Shown: piece by piece, positions 1 to 5,121 of the stretch
Position numbering within the stretch: position 1 is the stretch's first letter
Layout of the letters: each line of letters begins with the position of its first letter
Origin: Clostridiaceae bacterium UBA6110
GTDB lineage: Bacteria > Bacillota > Clostridia > Clostridiales > Clostridiaceae
Direction: 5' to 3'
Assembly (NCBI GenBank): GCA_002428415.1
Contig: DIWI01000036.1
Span: 1-8,528 of the forward strand
DNA: 8,528 bases
Position numbers and translations under genes: made by a program
The notes under the pieces: model-generated
What the model was told of the DNA's origin: nothing
What the model saw: only the letters and a program-made list of their open reading frames with translations
The model's database searches: none

Positions 1-514
1 CAAGCTCCTTCAGGTCCTTCCTGAAACTAACCATATCTATTGTCCTGAAGCCATTCTCTTCAAAAAGCTCGTTGTAGAAGGGCGGATTGTGCATGGTTCC
101 GAAGCCCTGTTTCTCGGTGTAGCCGCTGGCAAGAAATCCAAGACCGTAGTTGACATGGACATTGAGGGAGCCTGTGATCTGTATGGCCCCTTTCAGCCTG
201 GCAAGCTCCTCAGCCCTTGAAAGTATCAGGCCAAAGGCCTCGGAGTTCTTCTCCTTTGCTTCGAAGAATGCAACCTGGAGGAAGTCCTTCATCCTCTCCA
301 CCTGTGCAAGCACAGCGATCATAATTATCTCACCGTTTTCCTCTACCATCACTGGCTCAAGGTAGGAGGACCTGCACATGACGCTTTTACCGTTAAGGAG
401 AGACTTCAAAAGACCTGACATCGAATTCCTTTTCAAGGGATCGTTCAGGTACCTTTCCTCATAGAAACGTATGAATTGTTTGAGCCCTTCCTTTTCTGCA
501 GCAACCAGTCTCAT
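1..514 (-). CDS. GNAT-superfamily (YghO-like) protein, 3' end beyond window
   Basis: The reading frame is open from an ATG at 514 to the left edge, giving the first 171 residues; no stop is in the window. It starts MRLVAAEKEGLKQF and has the layout I know from YghO-like GNAT proteins: an N-terminal 'FIRFYEERYLNDP' segment (about residues 14-26), an acidic Phe-rich strand 'FLQVAFFEAKEK' (about 87-98), a helix 'RAEELARLKGA', then 'ITGSLNVHVNYGLGFL' and 'HNPPFYNELFEENGFR' (about 142-157), close to the family's NPPYYxELLEKxGF pattern. These proteins belong to the acyltransferase fold, but their substrate is generally unknown. The start is preceded by a modest GGTG ribosome binding site. The gene is separated from the upstream aldo/keto reductase relic by that relic's terminator, so it probably has its own promoter. 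Assignment is by motif resemblance only; the function is not established. Confidence 0.65.
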   Translation of the reverse strand, partial: MRLVAAEKEGLKQFIRFYEERYLNDPLKRNSMSGLLKSLLNGKSVMCRSSYLEPVMVEENGEIIMIAVLAQVERMKDFLQVAFFEAKEKNSEAFGLILSRAEELARLKGAIQITGSLNVHVNYGLGFLASGYTEKQGFGTMHNPPFYNELFEENGFRTIDMVSFRKDLKEL

Positions 515-549
515 ATTTCACCACTTCGAATGAATATTTAGTCCATTTC

Positions 550-555
550 ATTATA
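550..555 (-). promoter_or_regulatory. Possible -10 element for the GNAT-like gene
   Basis: A perfect TATAAT on the minus strand lies 36 bases upstream of the GNAT-like start codon, in the gap after the aldo/keto reductase terminator. No good -35 hexamer is found at 16-18 bases; a TTGCTA lies too far away, at about 21 bases. It is a weak, position-based call. Confidence 0.3.
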
Positions 556-610
556 CCTTCAGGAAATGCAATATGGTAGCAAATTGGAGTCAGGGGAGCT
601 TCAGGAAAGT

Positions 611-651
611 TAAAAGCCCGGATGGCCGCATTCTCTATGCCTCCATCCGGG
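611..651 (-). terminator. Intrinsic terminator after the aldo/keto reductase relic
   Basis: CCCGGATGG (617-625) pairs perfectly with CCATCCGGG (643-651). A second inner stem, GCAT (628-631) with ATGC (637-640), extends the hairpin. On the minus strand it is followed by CTTTTAACTTTCC, a moderately T-rich tail. It begins 10 bases after the stop codon of the aldo/keto reductase pseudogene, so it is that gene's terminator and is still intact although the gene is not. The plus-strand side has no T tract. Confidence 0.75.
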
Positions 652-661
652 TAAATGTTCC

Positions 662-1750
662 CTATTCAAATGCTTGCGAAGCATCTTTGAGATGTCTTAT
701 GATCTCTATATGCTGAGGGCAATTTTCCTCTCACTGCTTGCAGTCTATGCAGGCAGAGGCCTTTCCTTATGTCTTGGTGTAGTTCATGTAGTATACCCTC
801 TGGGTGGAGAATCCCCTGTTAAGTGCCTGCTGCTCCGCATTGTAAAGGGCAAAGTACTTAGGAATCGCTATGTTCATCGGACATCCTGCAACGCAGTATT
901 CGCAGGCTGTTCAGGGAATTGCTATCGCACCGTTTATGATTTAAACCGCTTTTTCAACTATTGCGAACTCCTCAGGACCAAAGAGAACAAAGTCCTTCAT
1001 ATAGCATGTATTGTCAGTGAGCTGATCCATGAACACATTCGGATGGCTTGCCGCAAGCCTTATTGCCCATGACGGCACGGACAGATTGCTGTGTTCCCTG
1101 AACAGCATTTCAGCCTCATCTGGAACCTGTGCCAGCGTCCCACCTTTTATCGGCTCCATTACCACAACCTGCTTGCCATGCATGTTTCCACCTCATAGCA
1201 CTTGCCTGACTGTATGCTCTCATTGTCCCAGTCAAGGTAGTTGATCTGGAGCTGCACGAAATCCACCTCGGGATAAGCTGTAAGTATCTCGTCAAGAAGG
1301 TCTGCAGTGTCATGGAAAGAGAATCCCATCTTCACTACATTGCCTTCAGCCTTCTTTCCTGCAACAAAGCTGAACGTATCTAATTTCTCTGCAATAGCAT
1401 AATGTGCGACTCCCAGGTTGTGGAGCAGGTAATAGTCAAAGTATTCTACTCCCGTCTTCTCCAGCTGCTCGTTGAATATCCTCTCCATGTCCTCTGCCTT
1501 CTTGCATTACGACAGGACGCTTTGCAGCAACAGTGAAGGAATCCCTGTCATGCCTTTTTACCAGTGCTTCCCTCAGTGCGATTCCACTCTTGAAGCTGCG
1601 GTACATATATGCAGTGTCAAAATAGGTGAAGCCCTGCTCAAGGAAGCAGTCAACCATGCTGTTGTGCTGAGTATAGTCCATGCTTGAATTGTCTTCCCTG
1701 TCGAGGACAGGAATCCTCATGAATCCGAATCACAGTTTATTCTGTGTCAT
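662..1750 (-). pseudogene. Aldo/keto reductase with C-terminal [4Fe-4S] domain, broken
   Basis: The relic of a COG1453-type aldo/keto reductase. An ATG at 1750 follows an AAGGGG ribosome binding site and the final stop is TAG at 662-664: 363 codons, near the family's length of about 370-390. The catalytic tetrad is visible in the repaired frame: Asp45 and Tyr50 in FDTAYMY, Lys77 in AAKRP, His about 111 in YYLLH. The C-terminus carries two ferredoxin motifs, near TACEYCVAGCP and CIDCKQ-EENCP. Damage: in-frame stops at 1730-1732 (TGA at the Gly of LGFGFMR), 941-943 (TAA), 911-913 (TGA), 767-769 (TAA) and 731-733 (TGA). The frame shifts near 1501 (best explained by loss of two bases) and returns near 1188 (loss of one). 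About eight residues appear to be missing near 1028, between NVFM and DQL, where the family usually has a VLSGMS-like stretch. No intact protein can be made. Its promoter carries a degraded copy of the neighbouring MerR operator, so it was probably a member of that regulon. Confidence 0.9.
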
Positions 1751-1825
1751 TACTTTACCCCTTTTCATATGGTGTCATTTTATGTGATTATTTCTAAGGC
1801 TTTGCTATTCATCTGATCTTTACTT

Positions 1826-1857
1826 CTCTATTGGTTTAGCATTGACTCCAGGTCAAG
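1826..1857 (-). promoter_or_regulatory. MerR-type promoter/operator of the aldo/keto reductase relic, decayed
   Basis: The minus strand reads CTTGACCTGGAGTCAA (1857-1842), 15 of 16 bases identical to the element before the flavodoxin operon (4951-4936). TTGACC can serve as -35. At the MerR-typical 19-bp spacing the -10 position reads only ATAGAG. The right half of the spacer dyad (ACTCCA in the other copy) is here ATGCTA, so the palindrome is lost. It lies about 75 bases upstream of the pseudogene start. Binding by the MerR protein at 3424-3810 is inferred from the shared element. Confidence 0.6.
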
Positions 1858-1930
1858 GCGTTTTAAATATTTGATAAGATTGGGCAAATGGTTTGATATC
1901 TTGGGGTCGTTGGTCTTCAGATATTAGCTA

Positions 1931-1971
1931 AAAAGAAGAAGGACAGACATCTTAATCTAGTGTCTGTCCTT
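1931..1971 (-). terminator. Intrinsic terminator after the isoprenoid-synthase-like gene
   Basis: AAGGACAGACA (1939-1949) and TGTCTGTCCTT (1961-1971) form a perfect 11-bp stem with an 11-base loop. On the minus strand the stem is followed by CTTCTTTTTAGC, a good T-rich tail. It lies 27 bases downstream of the stop at 1999. The plus-strand side has no comparable T run, so it is read as a terminator for the minus strand. Confidence 0.85.
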
Positions 1972-1998
1972 ACAATTATCTATCTTAAGTTGCAGCTT

Positions 1999-3258
1999 CT
2001 ATTTCATAAGCTGACTGAAATTGCTGCCAATACCAAGTGTTTCAATCATTTTTTCCATCTGCTTCTCATACTCCATGAAAAATGGCAGCCTCACCTTTGA
2101 ATATGACTCAAGCTCGCGGTAAAAGCCCCTTGAGACAAATCCAGGTTCTCTTCCAACAACCTCCATCACCATCATGAGAGTGCAGGTCCTTATGACATCC
2201 TTCATGAGCAACTTTGTTTCATCGTCACCTGCCACTTGCTCATTGACTCTGAAGATAAATGAAATGAGCCTTCGCAGCCTTCCATCGAAATCAATGCTGC
2301 TGTCATCCATGCTGAAGATGGTCTGATGTCCTTCCTTTCTGTCCGATTCCGCATCCTGCAGGTCGTCAAGCAGCTGCAGGAATGATCCATACCCGAAAGC
2401 GAACCTCGTCTCTTCCTCATCAAGCTCACCCTTCACAAGGAACGCATCAGCAAGAACTGAAGCACCACCCTTGAAAAAGCTAATTGGAATTATCTCATCA
2501 GCAGTCATAGTCTTCTTCTGGTCCTGCTTCATGCTTTCAATCTGGGCCTTCTGTATCAGACCTATGCTCTCGTAGACTGAAGGATATGAGTCCCTGTGAA
2601 ACTCAGTACCTATCTTTCCGATGAGCTCGAAAACCCTTTCTTCATGGGGGTCTGATGATTCTACACGTTCTCCATTTATGACTCTCGTCAGCCTTTCGTT
2701 GAACCTTGCCTTGTCTTCTTTGCTAACCTCTGAGCTGTCCAGAAAATTGTCCGTGTATGGGTATAGCATGCTATAAGCATATACAGAAGGAGTCATCCTG
2801 AGAGGGATGCCCCAGAAAAGCTGAAGGCTGTTCATTATCCATACGTTCCTTATTGCCTGGAAGACTTCCTCCGGCTTAAGGTCACTGTCTTCAAGCTTTA
2901 CCTCGTCAAGGAAATCCTCCGCTGATTCCATATATCCCTTCTCAAGGAAGAATCCAAGAAAAGGTTTGTCGAAGAAAAGCTTCCTATTATCAAGCTCCAG
3001 TATGTATGAGGTAATGGCCATCTTAAGCTCCTCGGTCTCAGAAGCTGTAAGGCTTTCTGGATCCTTGCCGCGAAAAGGCTCAAGCTCATGTATCAACCGT
3101 TCAGAAAGCTTCTTTATCTCCCTTTCGTTCTTAAGCTTCTCAAAAATGTGGACTTTTCGAAATCCTTTGAAGTCAGGGTCTCCACAATAGTAATAAGTTT
3201 CCGAAGCATCTCGTATAAGCAACTCTATTGGGATGAAATTTTCTTTCTTCTGGATCAT
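1999..3258 (-). CDS. Class I isoprenoid-synthase-like protein, uncharacterised
   Basis: A 419-residue, largely alpha-helical, soluble protein with no signal peptide. Two Asp-rich motifs fit the class I isoprenoid synthase fold (squalene/phytoene synthase and related enzymes): YPYTDNFLD at residues 166-174 (DNFLD, a DxxxD) and LQLLDDLQDAESDRKEG at 294-310, with Asp298, 299, 302 and 306. In that fold such motifs face each other across the active site and hold Mg2+-diphosphate. The stretch FFKGGASVLADAFLV (261-275) resembles a core helix before the second motif. It is longer than typical polyprenyl synthases (about 290-350 residues). The start at 3258 has AGAAGG very close upstream and AAAGGT further off, so the start is a little uncertain. 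The gene stands alone between terminators, with no isoprenoid-pathway neighbour, so substrate and product cannot be inferred. Fold assignment is fairly secure; whether it is catalytic is not known. Confidence 0.65.
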   Translation of the reverse strand: MIQKKENFIPIELLIRDASETYYYCGDPDFKGFRKVHIFEKLKNEREIKKLSERLIHELEPFRGKDPESLTASETEELKMAITSYILELDNRKLFFDKPFLGFFLEKGYMESAEDFLDEVKLEDSDLKPEEVFQAIRNVWIMNSLQLFWGIPLRMTPSVYAYSMLYPYTDNFLDSSEVSKEDKARFNERLTRVINGERVESSDPHEERVFELIGKIGTEFHRDSYPSVYESIGLIQKAQIESMKQDQKKTMTADEIIPISFFKGGASVLADAFLVKGELDEEETRFAFGYGSFLQLLDDLQDAESDRKEGHQTIFSMDDSSIDFDGRLRRLISFIFRVNEQVAGDDETKLLMKDVIRTCTLMMVMEVVGREPGFVSRGFYRELESYSKVRLPFFMEYEKQMEKMIETLGIGSNFSQLMK

Positions 3259-3331
3259 TGCCTTCTGACCTACCTTTATCGCAAATAGAAACCACTGATG
3301 ATATTTTATTCGAAAGAGATTAAAATCCAGT

Positions 3332-3357
3332 AAAAAAGCGATAGTATATTCTATCGC
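3332..3357 (-). terminator. Intrinsic terminator of the flavodoxin-MerR operon
   Basis: GCGATAG (3338-3344) pairs with CTATCGC (3351-3357) across a six-base loop. On the minus strand the stem runs directly into TTTTTT (3337-3332), a classical intrinsic terminator. It lies 66 bases after the MerR stop codon, but only five bases after the stop of a short relic reading frame (3363-3413). Confidence 0.85.
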
Positions 3358-3423
3358 CCTGGTTAGTATTTTGTCTCAATGTCCTTCCAATCAAGAACAT
3401 GAATCTTTGATTTCTATGCTCCA

Positions 3424-3810
3424 CTAGACTTCCAGTTTATCCCACTTCAATACACCAGTCTCAATTGCCTGGTTGTAGTGGTCTATCTTGTAGTCAAGGC
3501 GTTCAAGAGTGCTGTCTATAGCTTCCCTCTGGGAAAGCAGAACTTCCCTCTGTTCCATCAGGAGCTCCCTGCGTGCAGGTATTGTAGCATCACCGGCCTG
3601 TGTGAGCTTCAGGTATTCAATCATAACTTCTACCGGAAGGCCTGCACTTCTCATGCATTTTGCGAGTTCAACCCATCTGCAGTCCTCTTCTGTGTAATTC
3701 CTGAGACCGCTCTGTGTGCGGGTCACATGAGGAATCATACCAACCCGCTCATAGTATCTCAGCGTATCCTGTGTCAGACCATATTTTTCACTTACTTCTG
3801 AAATGTTCAT
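3424..3810 (-). CDS. MerR-family regulator, AdhR/NmlR-like
   Basis: A 128-residue regulator. Residues 1-70 form the MerR winged helix-turn-helix: ISEVSEKYGLTQDTLRYYER, then GMIPHVTRTQSGLRNYTEED. A long C-terminal helix (about 78-115, RRELLMEQREVLLSQ and on) would form the antiparallel dimer coiled coil. There is no C-terminal effector domain and no metal-binding Cys cluster. The sequence closely resembles Bacillus subtilis AdhR, and Cys52 in LAKCMRSAGL falls at the position of AdhR's aldehyde-reactive Cys52. Sensing of aldehydes or other electrophiles through this thiol is therefore inferred. The ATG at 3810 has a near-perfect AAAGGAGG ribosome binding site. It is the last intact gene of the operon, 59 bases after the flavodoxin. 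MerR-type elements with a 19-bp spacer precede both this operon and the aldo/keto reductase relic, which suggests autoregulation and control of both. What it is not: no sign of a mercury or SoxR-type sensor. Confidence 0.88.
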   Translation of the reverse strand: MNISEVSEKYGLTQDTLRYYERVGMIPHVTRTQSGLRNYTEEDCRWVELAKCMRSAGLPVEVMIEYLKLTQAGDATIPARRELLMEQREVLLSQREAIDSTLERLDYKIDHYNQAIETGVLKWDKLEV

Positions 3811-3869
3811 CTTATCCTCCTTTGTGATGATTTGGATAAAGTTATCATGATATATTCAACCGTATGTTA

Positions 3870-4385
3870 TCATAAAACTTCATCCAACCATTTTCTTATA
3901 TCTTTTCCTGTACCTGCTACGCCAGTTCCATGAATTGCCAGACCTTTAGTTACTTTTGCTTTCGGACAGATTTTAGCTATATCCTTGACGCTGTGTCCAA
4001 GTCCGCTTCCTTCGTGGGTGCAGTAAGGGACTATAGTCTTTCCTGAAAAATCATATGATTCAAGGAAAGTGAATACTGCCATTGGCATTGTGCTCCACCA
4101 GTTAGGATAGCCCAGAATAACCGTATCATATTCCTCCATGCTATCTACCTTAGCGGTAAGCTCAGGACGCCCATTCTTTCTTAGCTCATCCTTCGCAACC
4201 TCGGTAGTTTCCGTGTAATCTGATGGATACTCCTTGACGGTGTCAATCTTGAACAGGTCTCCGCCAGTAATTCCCTTGATCAGTTCAGCAGCGACTTCAG
4301 TGTTTCCGACCTTCAGATCTCTGATTGATCCACTGACATAGTTCTGTCCTTTTCGCGAATAAAATGCTATCAATGTCTTTCCCAT
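3870..4385 (-). CDS. Flavodoxin (Flavodoxin_4 type)
   Basis: A 171-residue flavodoxin, predicted to bind FMN and act as a cytosolic electron carrier or quinone-type reductase. The N-terminal beta strand and phosphate loop read KTLIAFYSRKGQNYVSG, followed by KVGNTEVAAELI. Later comes LGYPNWWSTMPMAVFTFLE, a typical aromatic FMN-contacting loop, then PYCTHEGSGLGHS and GLAIHGTGV. All match the pattern I recall for Flavodoxin_4 proteins, and the length is normal. The start at 4385 (MGKTLIAF) is chosen because a GAGG ribosome binding site sits eight bases upstream and the beta strand begins there. An ATG further upstream at 4484 would overlap the preceding gene and add 33 unrelated residues. It follows the cyclophilin-like gene by 13 bases and precedes merR. 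It ends in tandem stops TGA-TAA. Partnership with the aldo/keto reductase in detoxifying electrophiles is an inference from regulon membership. Confidence 0.9.
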   Translation of the reverse strand: MGKTLIAFYSRKGQNYVSGSIRDLKVGNTEVAAELIKGITGGDLFKIDTVKEYPSDYTETTEVAKDELRKNGRPELTAKVDSMEEYDTVILGYPNWWSTMPMAVFTFLESYDFSGKTIVPYCTHEGSGLGHSVKDIAKICPKAKVTKGLAIHGTGVAGTGKDIRKWLDEVL

Positions 4386-4398
4386 TGTTTTACCTCTT

Positions 4399-4764
4399 TC
4401 ATAATAAATTTTCTTGTATTTCAATGCTTGTCTTAACCATATCTCCTGCTGAGGCAAGATATGAGACATCCTCAGCAATGTCACCGATATGTACGACCTT
4501 AAACGGGGCTATGTGCGCGTCGCCAAAGAGAATAGTAAATGCGCTCCAGCCGTCGTAGTAATATATCCCCTGAGCATGAGCATCCGAGGTCATCGGAGCA
4601 TCCTTGATTGACGGTTTCTTCGTCAAAGGACAGTAATACTCATGCTCAGCATACCTTCTAAGATTCATTTCCAATGGCAGCATACCTGCAATATCCTGTG
4701 CTGTCACATTGTCATTCAGCTCCGCAGTATATCCCCTTCCATTCATCATAATCTTCAGCTTCAT
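4399..4764 (-). CDS. Cyclophilin-like fold protein (Cyclophil_like2 type)
   Basis: A 121-residue protein without signal peptide or membrane segment. It begins MKLKIMMNGRGYTAELNDN, followed by TAQDIAGMLPLEMNLRRYAEHEYYCPL, then a YYYDGWSAFTILFGDAH segment (about 68-84) and VVHIGDIAEDVSYLAS. This order (MKI.I.NG...ATL.DN.TA.DF...LPL..., then DI.YY.PWGNLAIFY, then LG.I) matches the small cyclophilin-like fold family found beside flavodoxins and reductases in Firmicutes. The biochemical role of this family is not established; peptidyl-prolyl isomerase activity should not be assumed. An AAGGAAAG ribosome binding site precedes the ATG at 4764. It is the first intact gene behind the MerR-type promoter, 13 bases before the flavodoxin, and about 150 bases downstream of the expected transcription start. 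That long leader holds the cupin-like remnant. Confidence 0.8.
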   Translation of the reverse strand: MKLKIMMNGRGYTAELNDNVTAQDIAGMLPLEMNLRRYAEHEYYCPLTKKPSIKDAPMTSDAHAQGIYYYDGWSAFTILFGDAHIAPFKVVHIGDIAEDVSYLASAGDMVKTSIEIQENLL

Positions 4765-4781
4765 TTGTGTCTTTCCTTCCG

Positions 4782-4847
4782 TTAAAAGTTAATATTTACC
4801 AACTTTTCCCCGATGGGGAATATTACACTCTCATTAAGTTCGTTCAT
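4782..4847 (-). pseudogene. 5' remnant of a probable cupin gene, or leader peptide
   Basis: A 21-codon frame starts at ATG 4847 (with another ATG directly before it at 4850) and ends at TAA 4782-4784. It has the strongest ribosome binding site in the area: GGAGG at 4858-4854, six bases from the second ATG. The peptide opens MNELNESVIFPIGEK, which resembles the N-terminus of small cupin proteins (pattern ...VFPKGEK...) that I recall from similar operons. After GEKL the likeness stops (VNINF, then stop) and the ribosome binding site of the next gene follows. The simplest reading is that a deletion removed the rest of a cupin gene and left its translation start. A true leader peptide is the alternative. 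The identity is a short-motif resemblance, so confidence is moderate. Confidence 0.45.
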
Positions 4848-4862
4848 CATCAACCTCCAATT

Positions 4863-4925
4863 AAAAAATATGGTTATGTTGAAAGAATAGTTTCTTGCTA
4901 ACCTCATTCTTACAACATAACCATA
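4863..4925 (-). repeat. 20-bp near-perfect inverted repeat overlapping the promoter, followed by T6
   Basis: Arms at 4869-4888 and 4906-4925 are complementary over 20 bases with one mismatch and a 17-base loop. On the minus strand the first arm reads TATGGTTATGTTGTAAGAAT and begins with the operon's -10 hexamer TATGGT. The second arm is followed directly by TTTTTT (4868-4863). A transcript entering from upstream would carry the whole stem and T run, like an intrinsic terminator. A transcript starting at this promoter (near 4913) would carry only about 11 bp of the stem. The terminator role is an inference; the repeat itself is plain. Confidence 0.7.
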
Positions 4926-4951
4926 AGCCCTGGAGTTGACTCCAAGTCAAG
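4920..4951 (-). promoter_or_regulatory. MerR-type promoter and operator of the flavodoxin operon
   Basis: On the minus strand TTGACT (4950-4945) and TATGGT (4925-4920) are 19 bases apart, the over-long spacer typical of promoters activated by MerR-family proteins. The spacer holds a perfect dyad, TGGAGT-CA-ACTCCA (4944-4931). Overlapping it is TTGAC-N5-GTCAA, giving the 16-base element CTTGACTTGGAGTCAA shared with the aldo/keto reductase relic's promoter at 1842-1857. The MerR gene is in the operon this promoter serves, so positive autoregulation is the natural inference. Confidence 0.8.
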
Positions 4952-5030
4952 ATTTTAATTATTAATTTACTTTAAAATTGACAAGCATAATTAAATAATG
5001 GATGTATCATAATATTCGTGTATATTGCTT

Positions 5031-5068
5031 TTATATTAAAATAAGGCTAGCCCAATTTCAGGCTAGCC
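5031..5068 (-). terminator. Intrinsic terminator of the TRAP transporter unit
   Basis: Two copies of the self-complementary octamer GGCTAGCC (5045-5052 and 5061-5068) pair across an eight-base loop. On the minus strand the stem is followed by TTATTTTAATAT. It lies 53 bases after the dctP stop. The AT-rich stretch from 5069 to 5121 holds nothing else I can support. Confidence 0.8.
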
Positions 5069-5121
5069 GTCAGAACTAGTTTATAATTTAATCATTATAC
5101 ATAGTTGTTACACTTCAGTAT

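Noticed and set aside
674..1072. Plus-strand open frame of 132 codons over the aldo/keto reductase relic
   Set aside because: It is a shadow: the opposite strand shows continuous aldo/keto reductase and ferredoxin-domain similarity. The plus frame has no recognisable motif or ribosome binding site.
1859..1927. Short plus-strand frame (FKYLIRLGKWFDILG..., stop TAG at 1925-1927) as a gene tail
   Set aside because: Only about 22 codons with a protein-like look and a hairpin 12 bases downstream, but no family I recognise and no upstream part. It also overlaps the minus-strand promoter region. Too weak to annotate.
3841..3873. Two direct copies of GTTATCAT between the flavodoxin gene and merR
   Set aside because: Eight-base AT-rich repeats 25 bases apart, one overlapping the flavodoxin stop codons. 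No promoter hexamers at proper spacing, so likely chance.
3870..4484. Longer flavodoxin form starting 33 codons upstream
   Set aside because: It would overlap the cyclophilin-like gene, lacks a ribosome binding site, and adds sequence unlike flavodoxins. MGKTLIAF at 4385 is the natural start.
4806..4820. TTCCCC-GAT-GGGGAA hairpin in the operon leader as a terminator or attenuator
   Set aside because: There is no T tract on either side and the hairpin lies inside the cupin-like remnant frame. A 6-bp stem there is not enough for a regulatory call.
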